DNA of 64,000 nt, taken from Jaltomata sinuosa (taxonomy: Eukaryota > Streptophyta > Magnoliopsida > Solanales > Solanaceae). The stretch is taken from the NCBI GenBank assembly GCA_003996215.1, contig QJPP01007585.1, positions 62,001 through 126,000 of the forward strand. Direction: 5' to 3'. Positions 49,006 to 59,040 of the stretch are shown piece by piece. Every line of letters starts with the position of its first letter. The first letter of the stretch is position 1. The position numbers were made by a program, and so were the translations under genes. The notes under the pieces are model-generated. The model made no database searches, had not been told where the DNA came from, and saw nothing but the letters and a program-made list of their open reading frames with translations.

Positions 49006-52000
49006 ATAGTAATCTATGTGATACAAGAAATTAAAAAAATTATGATTTATGATAGACTATGAAACATAAAAGGCAATAATGTTCAACTAGCACAATATCA
49101 TTTTCATCAACCACTTTACAGTATTACACATTGTTAATCCAAAAACAAGATAAATTAACAACTAAAAAATCAGTAACTTAAAGTTTCAGAGATGACACAC
49201 TAGCAAACAAATAGTTCAGCCAATCTTTGCACACTTTAAGAAAAGACATTTTCAGACTTTAATTTTTTGAACAGATAATGATGGTCATTTTCTTAGTATG
49301 AAACTGATACATTTTGATCTAATTTTATTTATCAATACATAACTAGGTGCTATACTTTCTTATAATAGACATGTACATTTGTAAAGAGGTGGGCAACATT
49401 CCAGTAGATACAAATACAAACTCTTAGTCATAATAATTTCAAAGTGACTTAACGAAGATATTTTAAAGAAAAACTCTCAAGGTAATAATTAATTATATTA
49501 AAATAGCCCTAAATTTATCATGCTTCACAAATTTATATTGTCAATGAATTATGAACATTCGAGAAAGGCGAGATAGTCACACAAACTATTATCAGAAAAT
49601 TAAAAAAATCAGGTTTAACCCACACTATCGAACTTAATAGTTGCATCAGAAAAGTCAACATCAATAGCATGAGAGATATGGTCTACAGTGAACAATTTCA
49701 CCATAGCTACTATTAAAATTTAATCACAAAATAAATTATCACAAAACAAAAAGAAATAAAGATAAACCACACTATTAAATTTATTAATAGCTTATGCAAC
49801 ATAAAATTCAACATCAATGATAAGAAAAATATGATCTAGAGTAAATAATTCCACCACGGCTATCAACAAAATTAAGACCCACAGTAGCAATACTCTAAAC
49901 AAACTTAGATTAATATACATTGAGAATGCACAGACTTCAAGAGGGAACAGCTGAGGGTTCAACTAACCAGATCAAGAGTTCGTTGGATCAGCGGACAAAA
50001 ATTACTTGCAAATCTTTGGCAGATGAAAGTTCTTCAACAGTCAATCGACAAATGATGAAACTATGAAAAATGTGAGTTGTTTGGCTGCAAACATGAAATA
50101 GCCAAGGAAAGTGATTAAAATTATCATGTACAAGTCCTAATTAAAATACTTGTGACATGAAAATAGTAAGAAAAATCTTTATACAATTCAAATAAGAATA
50201 AAGTCTATCTTGCTCAGACTCTTCTAAAATATCAGTGTGTATAAGTGTAAGATTCTTCACAAGTAGTGCATTTTTGAAGGATCGAATATAAGTACAGTTA
50301 TATTTTTGGACAGTTCGAGAAACAGAGAACAAAATACTTGCCATATGTAAATTTCCATAATAACAAGAGGCCAAATTACATTCAACTGATAATTAGAAGC
50401 TTTACATCCATGCCAAGCCACAAATACATTACATATAAACTTTGGCGAAAGGGTAAACTAGTTCAATATTTTCTTTTGAATTTCATTTTGTCAAGGCCCA
50501 AAATCTAAGTAAGGCATGACACGATAACTAATGTCTTTTAATGTTGACTGACTAACCAATTAAATAAGGTTAACCATACCCATAAAAATATATGTTACAG
50601 TTTAAGATATTACATCGACTCAATGAAGAAGTTGTCAGTGAAGGGAATAGTCTTGAAAAGAAAATACTGATGTTTATTTTAAAAACTTAAAAGAATACTT
50701 GATCAAACAGTCTCCTTTTAATAAAACATCATTTTCCAGTTAAGTCTTGAGCAAAACATAGCCAAAACCAGTAGATAACACTTTAATAAAACAGATTACA
50801 CACTTAAGCACACACACTAAGTAGATGAAAGAGATGACACACTAAGTAAACCAACAACTTAGCCAAAATCAGTAAATTAAATGAAAGGGATGACACACTA
50901 AAAAACAGACACCCTAGCCAAAACCAGTAACATAAATAAAAGAGACGTCACACTAAATAAACCAACAACTTAGCAAATGTTTGAACACTTCAAGAAAACA
51001 GATTCCACAATTAACTTTATTGAACAAACAATGGTCATTTCTTATAAAGAAGCTGATACATTTTAATCTAATTTTATGAACATTCGAGAAAGGCGACACA
51101 CAAACTATTATAAAAAAAATAAAAAGATACAGTTTTAACCCACACTACACTAACTTAGTAAATCATGTATCAGAAATTCAAGATCAACAACAAGAGCAAT
51201 CGAGTTTACAACAACCAATTTCACCAAAATTGTCAGCAAAAATTCAGTCACAAATCTATTATCAAATAATAAAAAGAAACAGGGTAAGAAAACACTACCA
51301 AATTTATTAATAGTTGTGCAATAGAAAATCCAACTTCAATGTCCACATTGAACAATCTGCCAAAAAGATTCCATCAACAACAAATTAAGACTACACACAG
51401 TAGCTATTTAATAGCACATACAATAGCAAAATTTCACAATTATACCATACCTAACAACAATAAATTAAGACAAAAAATAATAGCTAATTTAATAGCACAT
51501 GCAACAGAGAAATCCAATAATTATACTAGACCTAACAGTAACAAATTAACACCAACACATAGCAGTAACTAAATCATACATGCAACAGAGAAATCCAATA
51601 ATTTTACCACACCTAACAACAATAAATTAACATCAACACACAACAACAACTAAATCGTACATGCAACAGAGAAATTCAATAATTTTACTACACCTAATAA
51701 CAACAAACTAACACCAACACACAACAGCAACTATATTTCAACAGCAAAATCCAATAATTTCACTAATTCTAAAATAAACAAAGTAACATCCACTCACAGT
51801 GACAGCCTAACAGCACATGCAACAAGAAAATCCAACAATTTTACTAACCACATAGCTCAAAACTTGAAGAGAAAATAAAAGATTAAAGAAAAATACCTTT
51901 AAAGATCAAACTTGTTGAAGAAATTTAAGATTTATCAGGTCCAGCTACAGTCACAAATAGATTTAGCTAAAATCTGAGAGATTTAGCTTAAAACGGCTCT

Positions 52001-52399
52001 AGCTTCAACTATAATAATCAAAACACCAACTAAAATCACACAAACCCTCAAAGAGATGAGAGGGGTTTGCAGATTTTAGCTCCTAATACTCAAATACGAG
52101 CAGAGATTAACACAAATCTGAGAGCATTGGCTCACATTTGCAGCGAAGCTAAGGCTAGAGAAGAGAGAAGTTTCGATTCAACCTAGAGGGAGGTAAGAGA
52201 GATGAGAGAGTGAGCTTTGTTGTCTGATGAGTGTATAGTTGTCAAAATGAGCTAAGCTTAAAAGAGCTTGTTTCTAAATTGTGTTTTAAGAAAAATAGAA
52301 AAATTAAAGAAAAATATTTTTGTCATTGGCGGGTGACCAAATAATTGAGGGAAAATGTGGAGGAAAATTTGATGGATTAATGAACTGTTTTAATAAATA
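49006..52399 (-). other. 5' noncoding part of the CACTA element
   Basis: No convincing coding sequence. A diverged direct repeat pairs about 49236-49850 with 50974-51380 (both hold GAACATTCGAGAAAGGCGA and a CCCACACTA segment). A CT-rich (minus strand) block at 52140-52240 may be the leader of the transposase transcript. Short open frames at 50141 and 51339 come from repeats. Confidence 0.6.
51385..51850. repeat. Tandem array of about 75-80-bp units
   Basis: Five to six imperfect units carry ATGCAACAGAGAAATCC followed by AATAATTTTAC and CACCTAACAACAA. It lies in the 5' noncoding part of the CACTA element. Confidence 0.75.
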
Positions 52400-52616
52400 A
52401 AAAATTTCAAACAACCGTTACAGTTGATGTTTTTAGCGTAACAGGACACAAGACCGTTGTTATAGGTAGTCCTGTTGCAACGGTCATATGGCTAAGCCAT
52501 GTCAAAAGGAATCAAAACTTTTGTCAACGGTCATAACCGTTGCACTAGACTAGTTATAGCAATGGTTTTGAAATGGTTACTAGCAAGTCTGTTCTCAGAG
52601 GCCCAATTTTTGGTAG
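52400..52616. repeat. Right subterminal repeats of the CACTA element
   Basis: CAACCGTTACAG, ACCGTTGTTATAGG, GTTGCAACGGTCAT, AACGGTCATAACCGTTGC and AGCAATGGTT lie within 200 bp of the right end, mirroring the left subterminal array. Confidence 0.75.
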
Positions 52617-52938
52617 TATTACTTGTACAACCGCATACACTTGCATGTGCGTTAAAAAGCAATAACTTTTCGATCTTATCAATTTTTAAATCTCCCTTTT
52701 CTCTTTATAACAAATCCTCTATAGAAATCTAAATTTGTTTTCGAGTCGTTCATAATTCCTCTGTACTTTAAAATTCTTCTTTACGACACTCAAAAAAACC
52801 TCCAAACTGCCCAATACATTAAATCATTCTTTAGTCCGCTCAAAATCCCTCTTTGATTTAAAATTCTACTCCACACCGTGCAAAATCCCTCCAAGTCAAC
52901 CACGTATGCAGCCTTTCCATTTCAATCAGTGTGTATTA

Positions 52939-53918
52939 GGGCATCTCCAACCACACTCTATTTTACTCTCTATTTTACTCTCTAAATATAGAGAGTAAAG
53001 AGAGCAACTCCAACCACTCTCTATTTTACCCTCTATTTTCTCTTTCTTCAATATTATATTATTATTTCTATTTCAATTATATTTTCATATTTTAAAATAA
53101 ATCATTTTTTCTATGTTTACATAATCACCACATATTATTCATATTTTTTTCAAAATCTTCATGTAATATAAAATTATTTTTTACCTCAAATATTTAAATA
53201 AAATAAATTTTAAGCAAATACTATATAAATTACATATTAATGGACAAGTCAAATAAAAGTAAAATCATAAATGAAATACAATTAAATAAATATTACATCT
53301 TAAAAAAATATTCAACTTTCAAGATTATTGCGTTGCTCCCATAAATGCTCTACTAATACATTATGAAGTTCAAAATGAGCATTTCTTTCCTTAACTTTTA
53401 TGTCTGGCTAAAAATTATTCAAATAGATTATTTTTATCTACTGCCATTTCTACCGTTGATATTGGAGCTTCCGGAATATCTTGAATTGATGCGTTAAGAG
53501 CACGCTCATCCTCGATTATCATGATGATATTTTTTTACAACTATAAATTATAATAAAACTAACTTATATCTTAAATAAAAATATTATTTATGAAAATTAA
53601 ATTAAAAATAACATAAATTAATATAAATTTAAAATTATATTAAAAAATAATTAGGAATATTAGGAACTTAATTAATGGTCTTATATAATTTAAAACATGT
53701 AAAATAAAAATATTGAGTATTAAAAATAATAATAAAATAATAAATAGTGAAATAGAGAGGATGAATAGTAGTTCTCTATATTTAGAGAGCTACTATTCAT
53801 CCTCTATATTTATGGAGAGTAGAGAGTAAAATAGAGAGTGGTTGGAGAAGCCACTCTCTATTTTTACTATCTATTTATAGAGAGTAGAGAGTAATTTAAA
53901 GTGTGGTTGGAGATGGCC
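52939..53918 (-). mobile_element. PIF/Harbinger element, 980 bp, with transposase remnant
   Basis: Terminal inverted repeats are GGGCATCTCCAACCACACT at left and its near-perfect complement ending TGGTTGGAGATGGCC at right. Flanks are TTA (52936-52938) and TCA (53919-53921); TTA is the usual Harbinger target. Internal subterminal repeats (ACTCTCTATTTTACTCTC) are mirrored. The middle is AT-rich and holds the end of a transposase gene. It sits in the left arm of the surrounding repeat. Confidence 0.85.
53315..53525 (-). pseudogene. C-terminus of a PIF/Harbinger transposase
   Basis: Minus-strand reading gives IIEDERALNASIQDIPEA, then a stop, then FLARHKKVKERNAHFELH and LVEHLWEQ before a terminal stop near 53315. 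This is the conserved tail of plant Harbinger/PIF nucleases. The catalytic DDE part has been deleted, so the element depends on other copies. Confidence 0.75.
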
Positions 53919-54429
53919 TCAGTACTCTTCTTCAAATATTTTCATGTATATTTTCTTCGCCTTCTTTCCTTTTCTTACAGCTCGCTGCCCATATGTTCCA
54001 TTTTCTTTTCGAGATTATTGGATTTAAAATCTTCATTTTAACTTTATATCAAAGCCTACATTTAAACTGTCACATGAACTTTTTCCCTGTCCCTTTCCTA
54101 TGATTTCTTCCGGTTGACTTATAATACAAATTCTCACAGTTTTGAAAAAAAAAATTACATGAGACTTTTCATTTCTGTAAACATTGTTCTTTCCATATCT
54201 TTTCAGGGTTATCAATTTTGAAATCTTCCTTTAGCCTTTATATCAAATTTAGCTGATAATTTTAACATTCTTCTTCGGTCAGTTTAAAATCCCACCTACC
54301 CGCCCATGTATGATGTTTTTCAATTCTCTAACACTTTTTTAAAAAATTGGCCCGTGAATTGTTTCCAGGTCACTTATAATTCACCTCCCAGATGTTTTAA
54401 TTCCCTTTGTTTAATCGAATCACTCACAG

Positions 54430-54575
54430 TGAAATGTTTCACATTGATTTGTCTCTCCAAGTTTTACCAGATGCTCTTTACGATCAATTCTCAATTTGCT
54501 CAACCAACATTAGTGAGAAACATTGGTTTTCATCATTTGTGCTTGCTGATGAATTGATTCGAAAAGAGGGATAGT
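54430..54575 (+). pseudogene. Exon-like frame in the loop of the inverted-arm repeat
   Basis: An open frame of about 45 codons includes MFHIDLSLQVLPDALYDQF and SSFVLADELIRKEG and ends at TAG. Residue composition is protein-like but I do not recognise a family. It may be captured host sequence. Nothing proves expression. Confidence 0.3.
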
Positions 54576-54674
54576 CGAGTCTATCCATATTTAATGCACC
54601 TTTCACTTTTCTAGGGAGCTGATTTTTGTGAAGGAAAATGTCGTTCTAATGGAGGGGGGTGGCATGCTTTGCAG

Positions 54675-54826
54675 GAGCATTGGCCAGTGTTACTTTCCCT
54701 GAAGCAGTGAGCCGCCTCTATTCCTCTTTCCCTAACTTTGGCTTTGATTTCCCCAATCTCAGTGATAAGATTCCAGGGAATGCTGATAGTATCTTTAATC
54801 ATTTAGACAATGGGCATGGAATCTAA
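54675..54826 (+). pseudogene. Candidate last exon, unknown protein
   Basis: A good acceptor (GCTTTGCAG) precedes a 152-nt open stretch that encodes ALASVTFPEAVSRLY and SSFPNFGFDFPNLSDK and ends at TAA (54824-54826). It reads like the C-terminus of a real protein. The family is unknown. It lies between the inverted arms, as captured gene fragments do in Pack-type transposons. Confidence 0.35.
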
Positions 54827-55071
54827 TTCTACTTTAAAGTTCTTCTAATATTCTAAAACCTTGGAGTGTTCAGTTTCAATACATGAATTTTTCAGCTCTG
54901 TGACCAAGAAGATGCTCGCGACTAGTGTGAATCTAAATATTTAAGTGTTGTTTAATTATAATTTTCTCTGCATTAACTGTTTTTTTTTCTATATATGTCA
55001 AAACAGCCATCATAGCGTTTGTGTTGTCGAAAATTGAGATTACAATGTAATTAAAATGTTTTTATGCATAC

Positions 55072-55236
55072 CGACATCCAATATAAAGTACTTAAGTGAA
55101 AGCTCTACATGTGTACTACTTATCTCTGAATTATCTACTGGAATAACTTCTTCATTTTCTGTATCATTTAAGCCAAAGAAATCCACTTGTTCCAGTAGAT
55201 GGTTGGTTCGATGAACGGGGAAACCTAATGTAAGGC
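55072..55236 (-). pseudogene. Candidate internal exon, unknown protein
   Basis: On the minus strand an acceptor (CCATCGCAG) and a donor (TCG|GTATGC) bound 165 nt with an open frame including LTLGFPVHRTNHLLEQ and VDFFGLNDTENEEVIPVD. The composition (acidic, no repeats) is protein-like. It is opposite in strand to the exon candidate at 54675, so the loop holds pieces of at least two transcription units or was rearranged. Confidence 0.35.
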
Positions 55237-55383
55237 CTGCGATGGAAAAATATATTTTTTTATTTGATAAACAGATAGATGAAGGAAAGAACCAGTGAGA
55301 CATGAAACTTTGCACCTTCAGATCTTGCTCACAGACAGAGTATATCAAATTGGTTGAGAAAGGAAAAGTAGTATACCTGGCCG

Positions 55384-55670
55384 TCTTGGAGGGATTTTGT
55401 TCCGAGTGTTTGATAGCCGCTTAATGTGTGCTTGCATTTAGAAACTGATTTGGTACTTATATTGCTATTGCTGGTGGTTCTTTGAACTTGACTTTGGCTT
55501 TTCATTTCACAGGCTGCTCGACATAGCAAGGAGGGATTTTGTGCTGAGAGTTTGATATCCGCTTAATGGGTGTTTGGATTTATAGACTGATTTGGTACTT
55601 CTGTTGATATTGCTGGTCCTTCTTTTTCAACTTGGATATGGCTTTTCATCTCTCAGGCTCAACATTGTTA
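55384..55670 (+). repeat. Tandem duplication of about 145 bp
   Basis: Copies at about 55384-55530 and 55531-55670 share GGAGGGATTTTGT, GACTGATTTGGTACTT-like and GGCTTTTCAT blocks. GGAGGGATTTTG is also the start of the arm modules, so this belongs to the arm structure. Confidence 0.7.
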
Positions 55671-56644
55671 GGAGCTTCAAGTTCCTATTATTTCTCATAT
55701 TATTTCTCAGCTTATATGTCAACCACTATTTCCTTCTCCTGTATTGCTTGAGTTATTAACTTGCTTAGTTTTTCAATTTAGAACCAACCACAAGGCAGCA
55801 CGATGGGATTTTGAACTAAGATTTGTAGATTTCTCTGTCGAATTTGATATAAAGGTGAAAGGAAGATTTCAAACTGGATAACGCTGAAAAGATTTGGAAA
55901 GAACAATGTATACAAAGATGAAAAGTATCATCTGAACGTTGAAGTGATTTGTTTTTCCACAACAGTGAGGATTCGTATTACTATAAGTTATCCGGAAGAA
56001 GTCTGAGGAAAGGTAGATGAAAAATATTTATGAGGCAGTTGCAATGCAGTTTTGTTAGGCAGTTGCAATGCAGTTTTGTTATAAAGTGAAAAGAAAGATT
56101 TAAATATCAATAATCTCTAAAAGATATGGAAAGAACATACACAACATTGAAAAGTCTTACGTAAACCACACCATTTGACAGGCGAAGTATAAGTAAACTA
56201 AAAAAAGTCTCGGAACCTTTCATGGGTAAGAAATTGAGATAAGCAAAGTGTCGGAGAATTGAAAAGTGTCATATCTAGGCAGGCTGGTGTGATTTTGAAC
56301 TGTTCGAAGATGAATTCTAAATTTATCTGCAGAATTTGATGTTAAGGGAAAAGGAAGATTTCGAAATAGACAAACCTGAAAAGATCTTGAAAGAACAATA
56401 TATATAAAAAGAAATTGTGTTATGTGAAGGTTGAAGTTTTTTTTTTTTCACAGCAGTGAGGATGCAAATCATAAGGATAAAAGATGGAAAGAACATATAC
56501 AACTCTGAAAAGGCTTATTTAGATCTGAAAGTACTTTCTAACCACAACATTTGGGAGGCAAACTATAAGTAATCTGGAAAAGTATATGGAGAAAGCTATA
56601 AGAAAATATAAAGAGAGGTGAGAGGAAAGTGATTATCGGATGAT

Positions 56645-56675
56645 TTTATTTATGAGAGGAGTCCCTCTATATATA
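56645..56675 (-). promoter_or_regulatory. Pararetroviral TATA box and poly(A) signal
   Basis: On the minus strand TATATATA (56675-56668) is followed about 20 nt later by AATAAA-type sequence (56654-56645). A promoter with a poly(A) signal shortly downstream is the arrangement found in terminally redundant pararetroviral RNAs. The promoter points left, into the inverted-arm repeat. Confidence 0.65.
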
Positions 56676-56686
56676 CAAGTCTAGAG

Positions 56687-56850
56687 TGACCTTTACTATT
56701 CATGAACGACCTTTACTGTTCATGAATACGACTCTTGACCTTTACTATTCATTGGCCTTTACTATTCATATGGCTGACATACTATTCCTATGGCCGACAT
56801 ACTATTCCTATGGCCGACATACTATTCCTATGGCTGACATACTATTTTAC
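56687..56850 (-). repeat. Tandem upstream repeats of the pararetroviral promoter
   Basis: Four near-identical 20-bp units GGCYGACATACTATTCCTAT (plus-strand reading) occupy 56771-56850. Next to them about four copies of a unit containing GACCTTTACTATTCATG occupy 56687-56770. They lie 10-180 bp upstream of the TATA box, the place of enhancer repeats in viral promoters. Confidence 0.8.
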
Positions 56851-57025
56851 TACTTTATGACTTTTTACATAAAAACAAACTACTTTACTTTTACATTTTA
56901 CAGCTGTCTAATATATTGGCCGTTTATTTTGGCCGACACTACACGACTAAACTTATTACAATAATTACATAACTGTTTTTGTCAATATCTTCTTTGTGCA
57001 AGCTGTCCTTCTTTTGTTAGTCCAT

Positions 57026-58249
57026 TTATTCAAGCTGAACTTCTGGAATAACGTTATCTTCTCCTTTGCATTTGGAGCATATATGATCTGGATATTTTTG
57101 ACCGACTAACTTGCAGTATCTGGTTAATAGTTCTTCTGAAATGAACCCTGTCTTCAAGGCTCTAGTAGTTGGTTGTAGTTCTGGTCTTAATAACGATAAA
57201 ATCCATTTCTGGACTTCATCCATATCTGCTTGTCGTAACTCTCTTGAATTGGCATAGATCATTAAATGATCTCTGGAATAATAACTCCATATGGCATTGC
57301 CTTTTAGATAATTTGTAGCTAATTCCTGGATAATTGTTGATATACCAATTATTCTTTTATTTGCATAAAAACTTGGTATCTCAACTTTTAGTATCTCTGC
57401 TTGTTGTGATATCTCTTCCGGTATAATCATTTCTCTGGTCAGGCCTATTTTGACTACCTGAATTAGGGGTTTTATTTCATCATATAGTATTTCTGCTGGT
57501 GCCGTATAAAATTTAATAAAAAATAAATTTCCTTTTGTAATTCTTTTATATGTAATGAAAGCTTTGTGGAGTTCTGGGATTCCACTTATCTCTTCGCCGT
57601 CGTATGTATATACAGTGCTAAGTAATCCGTAGTTATAACAGGTTCTAACTAGATTTGGATTTGTTTTTGGCTGTGCTATCAGCCAGTTGTATCCTTGTAG
57701 TTTTTGGGTTAGGTAATCTTGCTCTGGTTTTTCGGGGGTAGTGGTAGATCTTGGTTTAAGGTTTAGGAAAGTTTGTATTTTGTATATATTGTCGATGTAG
57801 GATTGGGTGATATGGTTGTATATTTTTTTATCTTTGTGGAGGCTATTTGCATATGTGGTTGTTTGGGGTATGGCACTTGGTATCTCAGTGGGTTGCCTTT
57901 TGTGGGTAAATGTATTATCAAATACCTTGTTCAAATTTGTATTTGTAAATGGTTTAATGCTAGCTTTTTTATTTTCTGCAGCCTTGCTTGTACCTGCAGC
58001 TGTATTTAGCAAATCGTTATGGGTTTTAAGGAGTTTTCCAACGTCTCCTTTTAGCTCTGGAATTTTAAAGTCTTCCGATCGACTTAGCTCCGCATGTTTA
58101 GAGTCATGCTGCTGACTTAGCTCTATCTTTTGTAATCTCGTTCCTATACTGTCCACTTTCAGGGAAAGCGTAGTAAGGATTGAGAGTATATCTGGAGTAA
58201 TTTCCTCAGTCTGAGTACTTTTGTCTTGATAGGTGATCTGCAATTGCAT
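57026..58249 (-). CDS. Last ORF of the pararetrovirus, probably the transactivator/inclusion-body position
   Basis: A 407-codon ORF with no interruption, preserved while its neighbours decayed. An N-terminal part has a short coiled coil (around VDSIGTRLQKIELSQQ) and a low-complexity linker. A conserved-looking central and C-terminal part (residues about 180-400) follows, with a terminal HICSKC motif that could bind metal. Position after RNase H and before the promoter matches the transactivator (TAV) ORF of Caulimoviridae; the sequence similarity to such ORFs is from general recollection. TAV proteins promote translation of later ORFs and form inclusion bodies. Its start overlaps the end of RNase H in another frame. 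Confidence 0.6.
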   Translation of the reverse strand: MQLQITYQDKSTQTEEITPDILSILTTLSLKVDSIGTRLQKIELSQQHDSKHAELSRSEDFKIPELKGDVGKLLKTHNDLLNTAAGTSKAAENKKASIKPFTNTNLNKVFDNTFTHKRQPTEIPSAIPQTTTYANSLHKDKKIYNHITQSYIDNIYKIQTFLNLKPRSTTTPEKPEQDYLTQKLQGYNWLIAQPKTNPNLVRTCYNYGLLSTVYTYDGEEISGIPELHKAFITYKRITKGNLFFIKFYTAPAEILYDEIKPLIQVVKIGLTREMIIPEEISQQAEILKVEIPSFYANKRIIGISTIIQELATNYLKGNAIWSYYSRDHLMIYANSRELRQADMDEVQKWILSLLRPELQPTTRALKTGFISEELLTRYCKLVGQKYPDHICSKCKGEDNVIPEVQLE

Positions 58250-58545
58250 TCTTGTCAGTTGAAATTACCTCAATGGTAAATGTAAAGTTTTGTATATTGA
58301 GTACAAGTCTCCTTATTTCTTTTGTTGTAACTGAATTTTGTACCTTTTTGGTTATCCACCATTTTACATGTGTATTGTCTGTTCTTTACAATAAATTTAT
58401 TATAAACTATATATGGTTCAAAGTTTAACAAACATTTATATAATGCAAATAATTCTATTTATTTCCCATTTTATCTGTGGTTCTGTATATGATCCTGAGT
58501 AATATCTACAATGGTGCATTATCTTTGCTAGTATATATATTTTCA
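58225..58545 (-). pseudogene. RNase H C-terminal remnant of the pararetrovirus
   Basis: Minus-strand frames give the YYSGSYTEPQ region, an RTDN-like segment in a shifted frame, and the AIADHLSR end that marks the RNase H C-terminus. Several stops and at least two frame changes occur. It overlaps the first ~8 codons of the last ORF. Confidence 0.65.
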
Positions 58546-58556
58546 TTTCATGATTT

Positions 58557-59040
58557 TTAAACTCTTTTTATTATTATTCTCTTATTTTCATGCGTTATTA
58601 TTAATTGTTTATTTTCTATACTATATGGTTTCATTTTTTCTAACCATTTTATTCCTAATATTATATTTTTTTCTTGGTATATTTCAAATTTTACTTTTAT
58701 TGGTATTCCTCCTATAATTATTTTCTTTTTTACTATTTTCTTAGTATTTACTAATGTTTTTGGTAGGTCTGGACATGACTGATTTTTTACTTTTATCTTA
58801 TCTTCCATAACTAATTCTCGTGCTATGTTATTTTCTTCTTGTCCTATATCTATTAATATTAAACATTTTTGTTCATTTATTATTCCTGTTATATAGTATT
58901 GTTTTAGTTCTTCTTTTTGATGTTTTATCAGTTTTGTAGATGATTCTTGTATTTCTGGTTCGTAGTTTATACTTGTACTTTCATATCTTCTGCTACCTGA
59001 TATGCTTAACCTTGGTTCATAGTTTATTCTTTTTAGATGT
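58557..59040 (-). pseudogene. Pararetroviral aspartic protease region
   Basis: The minus-strand frame contains the active-site neighbourhood CLILIDIGQEENN (about 58865-58835) and the downstream ILGIKWLEKMKPY, as in proteases at the start of the Caulimoviridae pol ORF. The catalytic triplet reads Asp-Ile-Gly where Asp-Thr/Ser-Gly is expected, so activity is unlikely. It overlaps the end of the movement-protein ORF in another frame and breaks off where RT should follow. Confidence 0.65.

Larger units (their letters stand above)
39503..52616 (-). mobile_element. CACTA (En/Spm-type) DNA transposon, about 13.1 kb
   Basis: The left end is CACTACTGGAAAATGGGCC. The right end, read inward, is CTACCAAAAATTGGGCC, matching from the third base; the terminal CA is missing. 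Flanking TAT occurs at 39500-39502 and 52617-52619, the 3-bp target duplication of CACTA elements. Both genes read on the minus strand: TNP2-type transposase (right) and a Transposase_24-type protein (left). Both are damaged, so the element is not autonomous. Confidence 0.88.
38201..52665 (+). repeat. 3' LTR of the Athila/Tat-type element, split by a CACTA transposon
   Basis: It starts TGATGTGAGGCC at 38201. The part 38201-39502 ends ...GGTACGATATCTGGACTTC...TTATGTAT. The text resumes at 52617 with TATTACTTGTACAACCGCATACACTTGC, given here in two groups TATTACTTGTACAACC and GCATACACTTGC, the usual continuation of this LTR class. The end near 52665 is uncertain by a few bases. Without the insertion it is about 1.35 kb. 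To its right begins the arm repeat. Confidence 0.7.
52666..56640. mobile_element. Repeat with inverted arms (foldback-like) enclosing exon-like sequence
   Basis: The segment 53985-54305, reverse-complemented, is collinear with 55790-56135. Shared blocks include GGAAAGAACAATGT and GGAAGATTTCAAA and the spacing is preserved over about 300 bp. More diverged copies of the module (GGGATTTTGAACTG..., AAAGGAAGATTT..., GAAAAGATATGGAAAGAAC) fill 52666-52935 on the minus sense and 56290-56600 on the plus sense. The loop 54306-55789 has exon-like frames on both strands. The left end is cut by the Athila/Tat LTR and no target duplication can be tested. Foldback and Mutator-like elements both have long, modular arms; which it is I cannot say. 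Confidence 0.55.

Noticed and set aside
51339..51572. 77-codon frame rich in Asn, Thr and Lys
   Set aside because: It runs through the 75-80-bp tandem array of the CACTA leader region.
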